A DNA stretch of 64,000 bases from Tretioscincus oriximinensis (GCA_022410635.1 JAJVDF010000018.1:3479814-3543813), one strand, 5' to 3'. Numbered from the stretch's first letter, positions 22,491-35,204 are shown. Translations and numbers: made by a program. Notes: generated by a model from the letters alone, not told the origin.

Positions 22491-25400
22491 TCCTTACACC
22501 TGAGTGGAAGTCTGTTTCAACCTGGAATGTGGAGCCCTCACCTCCTCTGTTGTCACTCCTGGAAAGCATAGTAACAGCTCAGGGAGTGGGGATAAGAGTA
22601 GTGTGGCAGTAGCACAAGACATGGAGAAGAGGGGTAAACCAGTAGAGGGAAGAGAAACCACTGGAATGGAGATGGCAGGTGTGATTTATTCCTGATATAA
22701 TGATACTCACCCTATCATTATATATTCCCAGGACTCCTATAATACCCTCCACTCCTGGTGGTCTCCCTTGATATGCCTTACTTCCAAAACTACCCACATA
22801 GTGAACAGCAACTCCCACAACTGGGAGGGAGTAATGGGAGCCTAGGGAATCTGCTGGGGATCCTTGAGAGACCTAGCTGTAGTTCTGCCAGAAGGAAGTT
22901 CATCAGAGGTAGAGGGTGTCATGGGAACCTGGGGAAAATACAATAGAGATGTGGGGCTGTCACATGACCCGCATCATTTCCCACTGCTGATTCTCACATT
23001 GCCTCCAAGTCTTGCTCCCAGCACTCTTACCCCATTTTGCAACTTAAGAAAGAGGATGACATACCTGGATCAAAAGCTGACTGAACAAGCAAAATAAATC
23101 TTATCACTTCATTGAAGATAGGAAGTTTACAAAAGAATAGTATAGTCAGGAGACAACTAGGCCTTTTTCCCAGCAGAGTGTTTGTCTCATTTTTAAGACT
23201 GTATATGTCATTTTTATTTTCATTCTTCATGCAGGACCCTTCAATCACAGAGTCTAACTGTACATTAGACTCTGNATAATGTAATACTTATGCTTTTGGA
23301 AACCAGAGATTTTTTATACATTTTATTGTTCAAATGAGTCTGAGGTCCTTTCCGCACTTATAATTGATTTAAGCAGATGCCTAAGAGCTCTCATCTGCAC
23401 TTGAGTCCAGANTAGAGAAGTCCCCCACCTCTAGTATATTCCATCTGCATAAGATGAAACATAACCTAGATCAGAAAGCACAAAATAGTATCCTGGTCCA
23501 GCATAAATCTGGAACGTTGGTGGAGCTAACTGGATTCATACTAGGGCCATCGGTACCCATTTCAGAGTCACAACAAAGTTCACTGTTAAAATTATTCCCT
23601 GAGGGCTCCTTGGCCATTGAAGCTTTCAGAGGTTGGCGGATCCAGAACAGTAAGTGGAGCAAGACCAACACAAAAGGTACTATGGTATGTGTTTTGTGCA
23701 TTTATACTCAATTGGCTGGTGCAGTTTGGGGCTGGGGGGTGCAGGTTCCTCCAGCCTCTGCAAAGTTAGGAATGCAGCTGGGAGGAGGCACATTCAAGCA
23801 CTTACCATTCTCTCAGTCTGCAAGTTGAATGTCAATACAAAATGGCACCTCTATGGAGATGGGAGAGAGACTGTAGCACCCTCCCATTGCTTCTGGGATT
23901 GGCGACCCCTTTTGTCAATTAAAAAAGCTGCCTGGAGCTTTTTGATTTGTTGGCAGTTCCTCTATGAAAGGAGATTTTATAATTGATTTTAATCTCTGAG
24001 TGTTCGCCGAACACCACGAACACAGTGGCCAGCTACCACTGCTCACTCCTTATGGAAGAGCCCTTCCTATTTTTGCCCAATTTCCCCTGGCTTTACTTCT
24101 AATACCAGAAAATGGTATGGTTGGTTCCCTACCAATTCTTTTCTTCTTGTGCTCAATGCTGAGATTTCATTGCTTCATTTTGATTGCTGCCAGACGAATG
24201 TTCACCTTTTCAAACACCTCAAGACTAAATTTTACTTGTGCTGCTTCTTTTTCTCTGGTTTCATTCTTTCATGGTGTAGTGACACTGTATGACTTTCCAT
24301 TTTTTTTCATACCGGACTGATCTTTACAGGTATTTTTATGGATTTATACAGGAAACATATGTATATATCAGTGATTCTGTTCTTTAAAACTTCCCAAGCA
24401 ACCATTTGATCATTGACGTACTCAGATATACTTTATTTTTTCATGTTTTGGCAACAGCAGTAATGCATACTTGGCTCTGGTTCTCTAAGGTACTATTCAT
24501 TGTCCCCAAAAAGTGCAGATCATTGCCACACAACACAAATCCATGTTTTGGCTGTTATCTTCCTATCTTTATCTCCTATCTTTTTTCTAGCACTTACTTT
24601 TCATTCNTTCATATCTGTGTAACTTCTGCCAGGTTCCCAATCCAATCCTACTTTTCTGTTCAAGCCAGCCATGGCAAGGAGTCACTGTTACATACTGAAT
24701 ACACAAATGAGGTAACCATAGCAGCCACTGTATTACTTATTTGGTTGCCTGGCAACAGTCAAGGTACTTGGCTCAAGAAATCATTCATATGCAAAGTGAA
24801 CTGGGAGCACCTTCACAAGAGGTTACCTTGTTGGCTTCCCATTACAGAAGATTAGGTGTCTCCACAAACACATAGACCCAACTAGAAAGGAGAGTCAAAG
24901 GTATTCTTGCACCAAGACAGTAAAATCAACTGCATGCACTCAAAGAAACAAGCCCCTTACACTGTAACACCCAGTGTTTCACTCCCCTTAGAGATGCCTA
25001 GGTAGATAAAGCCATATGCTACAGGGACTGGGTGTTGACGATTAAGGGTTGGGTATATACAGAAAGGCCCACAAAATATCAAGGATGGCAAAAAAGAATA
25101 AAAGGCTAACTCATAGGAATGGTCAGTTGTGTTCCTCATATACTGTCATTTATGGACATGAAATCTTCAGCAAGCATGCAAGGCACTGTAGACAGAGAAG
25201 CGGATTCCGTGCAGAAATTACACTGATGGCCAGAATGCACTGCTGTCTTTCCTTCTTGTCAGGAGGTACTGTTGGATTCTCTTGACATATTGTCAAGGAA
25301 TGAAAACTGTATGGATCTCATGCAGGGCCAGAGGTCCTGCGCTCTGTTCACTGTTACTGAAAAAGAAAGCAAGAGAAAATCCTCCTGTTCCTTCTGCTCT

Positions 25401-27559
25401 TCCAAAAGCAAATGATTTCTCATAGAATCCTGGATCCAGAGAAATAGGCATCCTGTTTCCGGTTGTCACAAGGTATAATCCAGCAGACCTATTATTTATA
25501 TAAGAACAATGTGTGTACAATACTGGTAGAGAAAANAAGAAGAACCTGGAGGGGTGTAGGTGATTCTAATGCTGCTGGAGTTTTCCAGCTGGCAAGGACA
25601 GGGAATACAGAACATCATTTATGTATTATGGCTTTAGGCAAATGACTATGATTATTATTGTTGATTTGCAACTCTAGGCTACATATTTGCAATTTGAGAT
25701 TACAAGGTAGATTTTCCCTTTGATCTGTAAATGTCCCTAATAAGTTTTAACTACAACACGTTCTCTTGGAAAGCTGTCAAATCTTTGGTTTTCCTTTCTA
25801 AAATTCTTTATCTTTTTTTGTCATACTGTAGCAAATGAATCATAATGTTAACTGGCTTCCTGCTCTGGGCTTATTTGTATGTTTTGATAGCAGGTAAATC
25901 AATTTGTAAAATGTAAAAGGCTTTGTCTTTCTGATCATAAGATAAGTCTTGATTCATGCACCACAACTAGGTATTTTACATCTGGTTCCTTTTTAAAGCT
26001 TGGAGTGAACAAAATAAGATTTACATAGATGGTATTCATTTGCATGTCATAATCTGATTTGGAGGCTGTCTTACAAAAGAGCTTGCCAAGACAAAGTGGA
26101 AACTTTCCAGAAACAAGGTGGCAGCCTTCCAAATTATTTTAAAAAGCAGCAGAAAATCAACAAAAGACTAGACCTTGAAAGAGAAATCATGTTAAAGGAA
26201 GATCCAAAAATAGTACAGTTGTCCCTAGTTTATGAGATATTTAAATGTTTCTTGTATCCAACAGGAGAAAACAGGTGTAAGGAAGGGAATGAAAGTGCTT
26301 TCTGTCGCCAAAGGTACACCTATAAAGGAATCACTCATGTCATCACTTAAATGTTCTTCCTTTCTTTCNACGAAATGCTGAGCTTGTCTGCAAATTGCAT
26401 GTCTCAGGACACAGCTATACCTACATTTTAAACCACATTTGTTTCCTCTTTAAAGTTAGAGAACACATTAGCAAAACGACGAACATTTTTCATGTCATCT
26501 AATTCAGAAAGTTTGCCTTTGCATTAGATAATGCAGAAGGCAAGTGACTAGTCGTTTTGCTTGTATGTTCTTTCACTCTGAAGATTAATCAATTGTGAAT
26601 TTCAGCACAATCTTGGTCCTCACTAAGAGATAACTAATACTTTACCATGAATTTCCACAATTTACATCTAAATTTTGTTTTTGACTTGAGGCCTGGCTGG
26701 TTTATGGTGACTTAAAATGAAAGGAAGCCTTTCCACTTCTGATGTTGATCCCACCATGTGCACTTCTTGTCACATCCTTCAGCTCTGTTGGTCACCACTG
26801 TATTCCTTTTTTCCACATCTGGCACCTTCCTCTCACATACCTAGTAGTCCGCATAACCCAATTACTTTGGTATTTTTGGCTGGAAAAGGGAGCAAACATC
26901 TTCATAAATATTCTACATGTAGGACTGCCATATTTCAAAATGAAAACAAAATAAAAATATAAGATATTATATGCACAAACCCACATGTAATATTTTATCT
27001 GGCAAATCTTTCCTTTTCAAATTTGTGAAAAACAGACTTGACATTTGGGCCTGAACATTTTTTATACACTGTAAATCACGTCTGTGAAATCTATGACTTA
27101 TGACAACTTTACCTAGATGGACATGGAGTTTCATAGGCCCTTGGCTTGCCATAGCATGCAGATGACAGACCCTTGTTCTGGGATGTGATCCAGAATAATA
27201 CTCAGTGCACAAAGAACCATGGCAAATGTACAATATTTTTCTGCTAAACTATTGTTTACTGCAGGGGAAGAACTAGGCAATGCTGAGCTGTCCAAGTTTT
27301 ATGTAGTAATATACCATCTGTCTTTATCTTGTGATTGTCAATAATTGCTTCAAGTGGATAACCATAGTTCTTTATGTGCTCATTTTGTTAAAGGCAAAAT
27401 CATTAAGGCAAATATTTATTGAATTTAGAGCTTGATTAGCTGAAGATCAGCCTTAGGATTCAGAATCTGGTCTCATTGTTAGGTGCTGATATGGAAAAGC
27501 TAAAAATATATTTGGAGATCCAATGATATTTTACTGTGGTAACTGCTGTGCCTCATAGC
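22491..27559. other. Gene-free stretch
   Basis: No gene or recognisable interspersed element was found. A GTTCGCCGAACACCACGAAC segment near 24002 is CpG-containing and partly self-complementary and may be a relic of a DNA transposon end. A TCCTTTCCGCACTT segment near 23346 could be another. Both are too short to classify. Confidence 0.5.
26430..26690. promoter_or_regulatory. Candidate conserved noncoding element (unproven)
   Basis: A repeat-free segment with CATCTAATTCAG, GCATTAGATAATGC, a small inverted repeat around CTAGTCGTTTTGC / GCAAAACGACGAA, and GATTAATCAATTG, all AT-core sites of the homeodomain type. This is texture only and no alignment could be done. Confidence 0.18.
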
Positions 27560-27567
27560 TTTTAAAA

Positions 27568-27950
27568 CAGGGATGGGAAACCTAAGGCTAAAAACTATTT
27601 GGTCCGGCTCATGGCCTATTCCCTGAGGAACCATTTATTCTAGCAGTTGTCATGATTCCCAAAGAACCATTAGTTTGTTAAAACTTGAAGTGAAATTCAA
27701 AAAGAGGAAGGGCTTAGGTCTAGAAGAGACGGAGATCCGTGAGGGGATGAGGTAGCATTAAAAGTCTGCAGTTTTGTGAGTCTATGGGGGAATGGCATGA
27801 GGAAGGGAAGGGTATGCCCTGGGTGGGGGTGTGACCTGGGCAGGAGGAGTTGTGCTCCAGGTGGAGTAAGGGTGGAGAGGAGGTATGTTCCTTGAGCAAT
27901 ATTACAAATATCCAAATGGCCCCTGGAATAAAAAAAGTCCCCCAACCCTG
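27568..27950. mobile_element. Non-autonomous hAT-like DNA transposon, 383 bp
   Basis: The left end is CAGGGATGGGAAACC and the right end, read in reverse complement, is CAGGGTTGGGGGAC. The flanks TTTTAAAA (27560-27567) and TTTTAAAG (27951-27958) form an 8-bp target duplication with one difference. A CAGGG start, short inverted termini and an 8-bp duplication are the hAT signature. The interior is GA-rich with no transposase, so it is a MITE or deletion product. Confidence 0.75.
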
Positions 27951-27958
27951 TTTTAAAG

Positions 27959-30900
27959 TGATAGACCTTTGCAATGAGTTAAGAAAACAAACCACAGTTC
28001 TCAAAAGAATGAAAACCTTTTGCCCCAATGGAATAACCACATGACAGGGAGAGAGTCAGTGATCAAATTAGTGGCAGATCTGCAAACAGTCACCCCTACT
28101 GCCATTTTCATGCTGTGCTCTGGCATGTTGTTCCAAATTATCCCTTCTTGAAGCTTTACAATATAATTCCTTCCTTCCTTTAATTTTTATTTCTCTCTCC
28201 CACTGGCATGCTCTGTCCATAATTTTTTCTTCTCCTGGAACTATTTCATTTTGGGACCAATAGCACAGGAGCTAACAGGATTCCACAATGGATGGTTTTG
28301 TTCCCTTTCGTTTCTGATTATCCTCAGGGGTCTCATTAGGCAACCAATCTCTTGTTTTGGAGATGGGGAGAAAGGATGAAAATTATGGTTAACATCAGTG
28401 CAATTCTCCATGCTAATTAGCAATGAGTGGGGCTGACAGCATGAAATACAGTCCATGCCAAGAGCTGTGTTGCAGAAGGAGGAAGCATGCAGATTTTCTT
28501 ATCTAAAATGCAAATTGCACTTTCCAAAGATGATCAGGAAGATGAACAGTTGGTATAGGATACCCGAAGCTCATCTTCCTGTAAATACTTTGGTAACTTT
28601 GTTCAATTTTTACATAAACCTTTAAAAGTATAGCAAGTTGAGATGTGTTGCATTCTTCCCTTGTGACATACAGACACTGCAATGGAATAGATTATGACAT
28701 TAAGCTTTTATAGAGGAGATCAAATCATCATCGTGCTTTAGGAGAACACAAGTGGAATATAGAGTTCATTAGCATGATAGCCTATCCAATGAATATTTCC
28801 CTCCTCTTCCATATGCTTTGGTTTTGGAACTGGCTAACAGCCTATAGCATGGCCACCAGCACAGTCAAGCTCGTTTTTTTAATGGAAGCCTTCAGTCATT
28901 TTTTTTCCTGGCCTTTCTCCATTATTTCATTATATAAAACTGAAATGCCCACCCTGCTTTCTTTTCTTCTCTATTTGAGTCTTATGATGTAAATGCAAAT
29001 CCTTTTTCTTTTCTAGCAAAGTATGTAAATCCTCAAATAACAACATCATAAATTATAAGCAACAGTGTAGTTTCTGACCCTCAGAAAGGAGGAAGAACTA
29101 TGCAATTGGTGGTACTGTACATGTTTTGTATCCCACTTGTATTCAATCATTATATATAGAGGGCCCTCAAATTGTGAAATTGTAATAAATAATCAGATTT
29201 TTCAAACTGCGTAAAAAAATAAGAAAAATCTATGCTGCTCACCTGCTTGAGTTATCTCTCTGCTATTGATGATGACTGCACAGCAAAAAACCTAAATATT
29301 TTCTTTATTTTCTTTCTTTCCTTTGTCCCTCCCTTCTCTCTTTCCTAAAGGGAGATTCTGAATGACTTAGCTCAGTTGTTAATGCCAAACAATGATTCAC
29401 TATTATTCAACTACAGTTCCATTGTTGGGGTTTAGTGCTTTTCAGAATAATATGGATTTGTAGAAGGTAAAAAATAAAATCCCAGAAATACATGTGGCAT
29501 AGTGACAAAGACAATGCAGCAGAGCTTGCCCTCCCTGCACAGCTGCCAGAAGGCCTGAAGAGAGAAAGTTCAACAAAGATCTTCCCTTCTTTTGGGGATT
29601 CTGTAAGGAACTGAACAGGTGACATCAAGACATGTTAGAGCTTTACAGACTGCCAGCATTTCACCAAAATACAACTGTGACGACTAATGGCTTCTTCAAC
29701 ACTGCCCTGGAATGAACTTCCAGGAGTCCAGTTCAACCAACACTTTCTTTCTTTCTTAAGTGCTGTATTGATAAATTTGTATTCTAAGTTAATTCATGTG
29801 TCTGGCAGCAGTGCACATGATTTGGACTGTTTGTTGGTATCTTTATCATGGCAGTTTTTAGCTCATCTGGAGTCAGAAGGTATTCAGCTACGTTTCTGTA
29901 TGTGGTTCTATGGCTGAGGATATTTTGAATGTTTCTGAATACAATTTTGTGAAGATGTTGCAGTACNTGTATCTCTGAGCTGCAAGGCAAAGCTTTTCAT
30001 TTATTCCAATATAGTTTTTGTAATTCCAGTTTTAAAAGATGCTACTCAACTAACAAGTTTTTAAAAATAAAGAAAAAAAAACTGTGACCTCATGAACAAA
30101 TCAGCACTAACAGACATTAACAGACACAATGGATGAAAAATGTTTCCCCCCTCCTCACGTCACTGAAGAAGAAGAGAAGGGAGGAGCCCAACCCCACCAC
30201 TGTGCATCTAACTCACCAGATGTGTTGTGTGTGGCCATGACTTGCCACAGTGAATTTGATGGCATCTGGAAAGCTTTGCCCTGAATGTGAGCAGGCACCC
30301 CCTTTTTCTCTGGTAATGCTGAAATACCCAAATATGGCAGACAGTGCTGTGCTCCATAGGATTGAGGCAGAGAAGCTTCCTTGAATAGCCTCCAGCACAT
30401 GGGAAATTCAAATAATACCCGAGGCAAAAGCAAAAATCATTTCCTTTGGCCTCACAACAGTGCTAGTTAGCTGAGGCTAATATGGATATAGTTTGCTCTG
30501 GATGTCATTCATGTGCTCAATGTTTGCAAAACATTTGTATTTGCACTCCTCAGTTATTGTGAATTATGCTTATTTGTTCCATTCCATTATTGCTGGTTTC
30601 CATTTTGACTTGAGCTTAACATGCTTGAATATGAAAGATGTTAAAGAGCAGCTTTGAAAAGAGTGAATTGGGATTAAGAGGCAAGTTCTGTGAAGAGACA
30701 GGAAACTGGTGGTTTTACTGATACACTATGCTACTCATATGCAATCTACAACATCTTCTTGACTGGTTTTGGTGCTCTTCATTATTGAATCCTTTCCAGA
30801 TAATTAGTATTATCTTAGCTCAACATGCACATATCTGAATATTGCCATAATTAGCAGATGATGAAAGATTTTTTTTTCTCAAAAGCTTTTGAAATTGTTA

Positions 30901-31080
30901 GCCTGGCACCAATCACTGTTGACACTGTTGATATTTTCCTTTGAGAAGGTGGCTCCATGTCACCTTTTCTAATACTTTAGGAATTACTTTTGTGTTCATG
31001 TGGATGGTAACAGTTCCTGGTATTTTTTCTTTTGAACAAAAGTTACATTAAGATACCATGTGTCAGCTGCTTCTTAGTTT
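27959..31080. other. Gene-free stretch
   Basis: No gene, SINE or LINE that I recognise. The stretch is AT-rich with several short pyrimidine-rich patches (near 29300-29345). The small open frames around 30155-30433 overlap one another in several minus-strand frames and have no family resemblance that I can see. Confidence 0.55.
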
Positions 31081-31143
31081 GAAAAGCCCACAAAATTCTA
31101 ACCCCGTTAGGAAAAGGAAAAGAACAGTTGGTTGTGATGCCAC

Positions 31144-31383
31144 TCATTCTTTGCCAATAAATTTGTAGTCCAGCTTACGGGAGGGTCTCAGAGAGTGGAG
31201 ATTATGAGTAGAGAACCAAACGTAGTCGCCAACAGAAATAGGAGGGCCCTGGGTTCTGTGGCGATTGNCAAAATCCTTGGCGGAGGCAGAAGATGCATTG
31301 GGGGCATCATGGATCTTGTCCCAAACTTCAGAAGCGGAATCCGACCAACGGGATAGGAAAGGAGGGAGAGACTCGTCAGACAC
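31144..31383 (-). pseudogene. Gypsy integrase C-terminal remnant
   Basis: The frame has GPPISVGDYVWFSTHNL and HSLRPSRKLDYKFIGKE, the linker found after chromoviral integrase cores (V-GD-VW-ST-NL…KL--KFIG). The chromodomain that could follow is not visible, so the 3' end of pol seems cut off near 31140. Confidence 0.75.
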
Positions 31384-31530
31384 ATGGGGTGGGAAGATGG
31401 AAAGAGAAGAGCTGCAGACGGCCTGGAAGGGGGAGATACCTGTGGAGGAACGGATAGAATTATTATAGGCAAATTCACAGAGAGACAGGTAAGAGAGCCA
31501 ATCAGATTGTTGGAAATTAACATAAGAGTC

Positions 31531-32421
31531 TTATGATGTTTTGCAAGTTTCTCTCATTGTCGCCATCGGTCTCGGGGTGAAAGGCTGTGCTGAAGGCCAT
31601 TTGAGATCCCAAAGATTTGGTGAAGGCGCGCCAAATGTCATCTGAGGGCCACGGTCAGAAATGATGTGCTCGAGGACCCCATGTAACCTGAAAATGTTAT
31701 CCAAAAAAAGTCTAGCAAGTTGTAGCACAGTGGGGATAGACTTGAGCAAAATAAAGTGAGACATCTTGGAAAAATGGTCAACCACGCACCAGATCATGGT
31801 CATGCCGTTGGAGGAAGGCAAGCCAACCAGAAAGTCCATTGTAATCTCTTGCCATGGTTGGGTAGGTGCAGGCAGGGGCATGAGCAAACCTGGGGGCTTG
31901 CACTGAGGGAACCTTCATTTGATGCAGATAGGGCAAGAGAAGAAGTAGGTGGAGACATCTTTTTGGAGAGAAGGCCACCAATAAGATATTGGGGCTAAGG
32001 CATGTAGAAAGCCAAATTGGGTGGCAATTGCGGAATCATGGTGGTGAGCCAGTACTGTGGGGTGTATAGAGAGGGGGATATAACCTTTACCTTTGAAGGT
32101 AGGAAGTTTGGCAGAAATGCCCAAGAGATGGTTGTTGTACAGGAACCAAGAGTCAGTAGGAAGTGCATCCTTGATGAGACGATATAGTGGATTTGTTGGT
32201 TGAATCACGAAGGAACAGATGCCCAAATGTGTCGGTGAAAGTACTGTCTGAGGATCATCTGGAATGCAGCCATGGCAGTATTGTGGCTTCCTGAACTGGT
32301 CATCAGCAAAGGAATTGTCCTTCCCAGAAATGTATTGGATGGAGAAATCAAAATTGGAGAAAAATTCANACCAACGTGATTGGTGGGAATTGTGTTTAGA
32401 AGGGATCATGAAGACTTCCAA
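31531..32421 (-). pseudogene. Gypsy integrase zinc-binding and catalytic core remnant
   Basis: The frame 31915-32421 begins with an RNase H end (FDFSIQYISGKDNSFADDQF). It then carries HPTVLAHHHDSA…FFSCPICIK, an H-H-C-C zinc-binding layout. The frame 31531-31887 carries PWQEITMDFLVGLPSSNG, with the first catalytic aspartate, and HGVLEHIISDRGPQMTFG, with the second. The core frame then runs out before the expected glutamate. A frame change separates the two parts near 31900. Confidence 0.85.
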
Positions 32422-32934
32422 GTTCTTGTGGTCGGTACGGACAGTAAATGGTAAACCGTTCTGAAGGTAGTGGCTCCACTGTTAGAGGCAATACTTGATG
32501 GCCAGAAGTTCCCTGTCATAGACTGTGTAGTTGTGTTCAGCAGAAGATAGTTGACGTGATGCGAAAGCGCAAGGCAGGAAGTTGTTTGTANATGGGTCAC
32601 ATCAAAGGAGAGCCCCCCCTCCCTACAGCGACATCGCTGGCGTCTGTATGAATCACAAAAGGGAGGGAGAAGTCAGGATGCTTGAGACAAGCATCTGTGT
32701 CAAACAAATATTTCAGGGTGTCAAAAGCCNGCTGGCAATCCAGGACCAGAGAAACCTGGGGTACAGGGTTTTAGTGCAGCCAGGACTGAATTGTCTTGGC
32801 CCCACGGAAGAAGGCGGTAAGAGGCGCAGCAACNTGGGCAAAATTGGGGATAAACTTTCTGTGGAAGTTGGCAAATCCAAGGAATGATTGGAGCTGACAC
32901 CTATTCCTTGGGGGCTCCCAGTCCAAAACAGCAG
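32400..32934 (-). pseudogene. Gypsy RNase H region remnant
   Basis: This interval lies where RNase H belongs, between RT and integrase. The minus-strand frames are short and broken, with no long run; the segment around 32406-32600 gives a shifted frame. Identification rests mainly on position and should be regarded as tentative. Confidence 0.5.
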
Positions 32935-33806
32935 CTACTTTGTCCTATTCCATGGCGATCCCAGAGGAGAAGATCCAGTAATCCAAGAAGGAAAGCTCAG
33001 ATTTGTGGAAGGCCATTTCCCCAGCTTAGCATAGAGTTGATGATCTCCGAGGCGCTGGAGAATGGCGTTGACATGTTTGACGTGAGAGTTATAATCAGGG
33101 GAGAAAATGAGAATGTCATCAAGGTAGCAATGCAANTTGTCGTGCAGGAGGTCAGAAAGGATGGAGTTAATGAAGTGATTGAAGTAAGACCCTGAATTTT
33201 TCAACCCGAATGGCATGATGNGAAAACAGTATTTTCCTAGGGTCGTGGTTATGGCGGTCTTCCATTCGTCCCCCTCGGCAACACAGATTCTGTGGTAAAC
33301 TTCCCGAAGATCGAGTTTCGTGAAGAATTTGGCACGTGCAGGCTGCCGAGGAGGCTTGAAATGAGAGTCATAGGGAAATCTGCCCTCTAGGTAGCGCTGT
33401 TCAGAATTCCATAATCGCATACCAAACGTTTGGGGCCGCCCTGTTTGTCAACGAAGTACACACTAGAGCTGAGGGGGGAAATGCTGGGTTGGATGAAACC
33501 CCTGGCGAGGTTAGAACAGAGGAAGTCTCTCAGGAGGTCTAATCGGGTAGACCTTAGAGGAGGTCTGGGGATGCCCTGGAACAAGAGTGATACTGCAATC
33601 GTAGGGACGATGTGGGGGCAGTTGGTCACAATCAGTGTCACTGAAGACGTCAAGGAAGTGGTGGTATTCAGAAGGGACGGAGGTTGGGGCACCCAAGAAT
33701 TTGGTGGCACACAGGGGCTGCGAAGGTGGCAGTGAGAAGGGAGCAGCCATGGTGAGTGCTGAAAGGTGGCCATTAGCCTTGTGGAAGTGGCAGTGATGGG
33801 AATCAA
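32935..33806 (-). pseudogene. Gypsy reverse transcriptase remnant
   Basis: Two frames together cover the RT. The first (33387-33806) ends with [20 protein letters not shown]; the second (32935-33420) has [26 protein letters not shown] and the YLDD catalytic box at about 33115-33126, then [17 protein letters not shown] frameshift lies around 33390-33420 and a further break follows after LYAKLGKW. The YxDD aspartates are present but the gene is broken by frame changes. Confidence 0.85.
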
Positions 33807-33917
33807 AGATCACCTGCTTTTTACTGCAAAGTATGGATGGATCATGGGCAGAGAGCCAGTCATTTGCCAAGATGGCAGGAAAAAAGGTGGATTCAGCAAT
33901 GTTGTACTGTAGCTGTT

Positions 33918-34100
33918 CTACATAGCCAGAGATGAACGAAGTGGAATGGTTTTAAGGGAAACAGGAGGGATGGTTTGGCTACCATCAAAGGCAAGAAAGC
34001 TGATTGGGTCTTGCAGGGGAACAGTTGGGAGTCCGAATTTGGCAACTATGCTTGAATCTACCAATGTGTTACAGGCGCCCGAATGCACCAAAGCCTGCAC
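33918..34100 (-). pseudogene. Gypsy aspartic protease remnant
   Basis: The frame carries MQALVHSGACNTLVDSS, where a retropepsin-type active site would read D-S-G or D-T-G. The aspartate position is occupied by histidine, so the catalytic residue appears lost. A FLAFDGSQTIPPVS segment follows as expected for the domain. It lies between the gag remnant and the RT remnant, in the right order. Confidence 0.7.
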
Positions 34101-34201
34101 GCATATTTTGGAAGAGTCGGGCAGAGTAATCCACAGATCCAGCAGGAGTTGGGAAGAGGGAGGGTCCTGGTCCTTGGGTAAAGCTTCCCCACTGACGGAC
34201 C

Positions 34202-34735
34202 TTACAGCTGGGCATTGGTGTTTTCCTGGAAAGGTGCAGGAAACTCACCGGGATGAGGGGATGTGGCAATGTTGAAGCTGGTTGGTTGAGAAGGAAATGG
34301 AACGACAGCAGAAGAGGAAGGCGATGGGCGGGCTTTGGGGGTGGCTGAAGGAGGACGGTCGGTTTGGCGCGATGGCCTGTAATGCTGCTGTTGCTGTATT
34401 GGAGGAAGGGCAGAGTAGGTGGGCATCAGTTGGCGCATAGGGCAATCTGAGAGAGTGTGCGCCGGGCTAGCACAATAAAGACATAAGTTCGCATCCCTGC
34501 AACTTTGCTTCTCAGAGTCAGGAATTTGCACATCTGGGTNGCTTGGAGGGGGGAGGAGGGGTATCAGAAGGCAACTGTTGATATTCCACCAAATTGATCC
34601 TTACTTCTAGCTTGGAAGCTTGAGTAATCCAGGCGTTGAGGGTTGGAGGGGAGTCGTGGTGGACTGCCAAATTCCAAATAGGGATGGATAATCCCTCATG
34701 TTAACGCATAGCCAATCCAAAGTCACTGAGATGGC
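34202..34735 (-). pseudogene. Gypsy gag remnant with CCHC zinc knuckle
   Basis: The minus-strand frame from 34531 contains CLYCASPAHTLSDC, a C-x2-C-x4-H-x4-C nucleic-acid-binding knuckle at about 34440-34483, followed by a Pro/Ser/Gln-rich region. Upstream, in another frame, lies a gag-like stretch (LFGIWQSTTTPLQ) up to about 34735. The change of frame between them shows decay. The N-terminal half of gag is missing. Confidence 0.75.
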
Positions 34736-35204
34736 AGAGAAGGATGATGGGAAAAAATGGTGCCATTTCACATGGCCTAGTGGCAAGATGGCAGCCAGGC
34801 AGGTCAGCCATTGCAAAGGAAAAAAGCCCCCAGCAGCTGCTTCCCTCCACGCAGCCTGGCAGGAGTGTCTACCACGCCTGCATTTTTGTCATTTTAAATG
34901 GCTTTAAGGTCCACCAACTACAAAAAATGGCAGTGAACTTTGACCTACCAAAAATGGTGGCTCCCATAGGCCAAATAATGGTGGTACCCATTGACACCCC
35001 CAAAAAATGGTGGCACCCACTGGCACATACCCTAAATAGCAGCATCCAAGGGAGGAGGAGAAGGCAGCAGAGGAACCAGATGCGGCGAGAGGCAGAGGAA
35101 GGCCAGGCAGGCAGTGCCAGGGATGGGGAGTAGAAACAGCTGCACCAAACTAGCAGGAAAGAGGAGGCTTCTAGCAGCAGTGACAATGGGCTTAACTGCA
35201 CTAA
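34736..35204. repeat. GC-richer interspersed repeat with AAAATGGTGGCACCCA-type subrepeats
   Basis: Between 34918 and 35035 the phrases AAAATGGCAGTGAAC, AAAATGGTGGCTCCCAT, ATAATGGTGGTACCCATTG and AAAATGGTGGCACCCACTGG follow one another at uneven spacing. An earlier AAAATGGTGCCATTTC lies at 34756. The composition changes sharply at both sides. It is probably a separate insertion that truncated the Gypsy element's gag. I cannot name it. Confidence 0.5.

Larger units (their letters stand above)
31144..34735 (-). mobile_element. Degenerate Ty3/Gypsy (chromovirus-type) LTR retrotransposon
   Basis: Read on the minus strand, the order from 34735 down to 31144 is gag end with zinc knuckle, protease, reverse transcriptase, RNase H, integrase zinc-binding domain, integrase core and integrase C-terminal part. 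This is the Ty3/Gypsy order. The wording of the RT and integrase motifs resembles vertebrate sushi-like chromoviruses. The frame changes several times and N bases fall inside codons, so the copy is dead. I could not find paired LTRs; the gag side ends near 34735 where a different GC-rich repeat begins, and the integrase side ends near 31100. Confidence 0.9.

Noticed and set aside
22076..22612. 178-residue open frame rich in Leu and Phe
   Set aside because: It is the translation of the CTT and CTTCTA arrays and of the 225 N bases; no real protein.
26096..26350. 84-residue charged open frame
   Set aside because: No family resemblance, no upstream acceptor of quality and no conservation evidence.
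31265..34275. Plus-strand open frames across the Gypsy region
   Set aside because: They are antisense shadows of the minus-strand gag and pol remnants.
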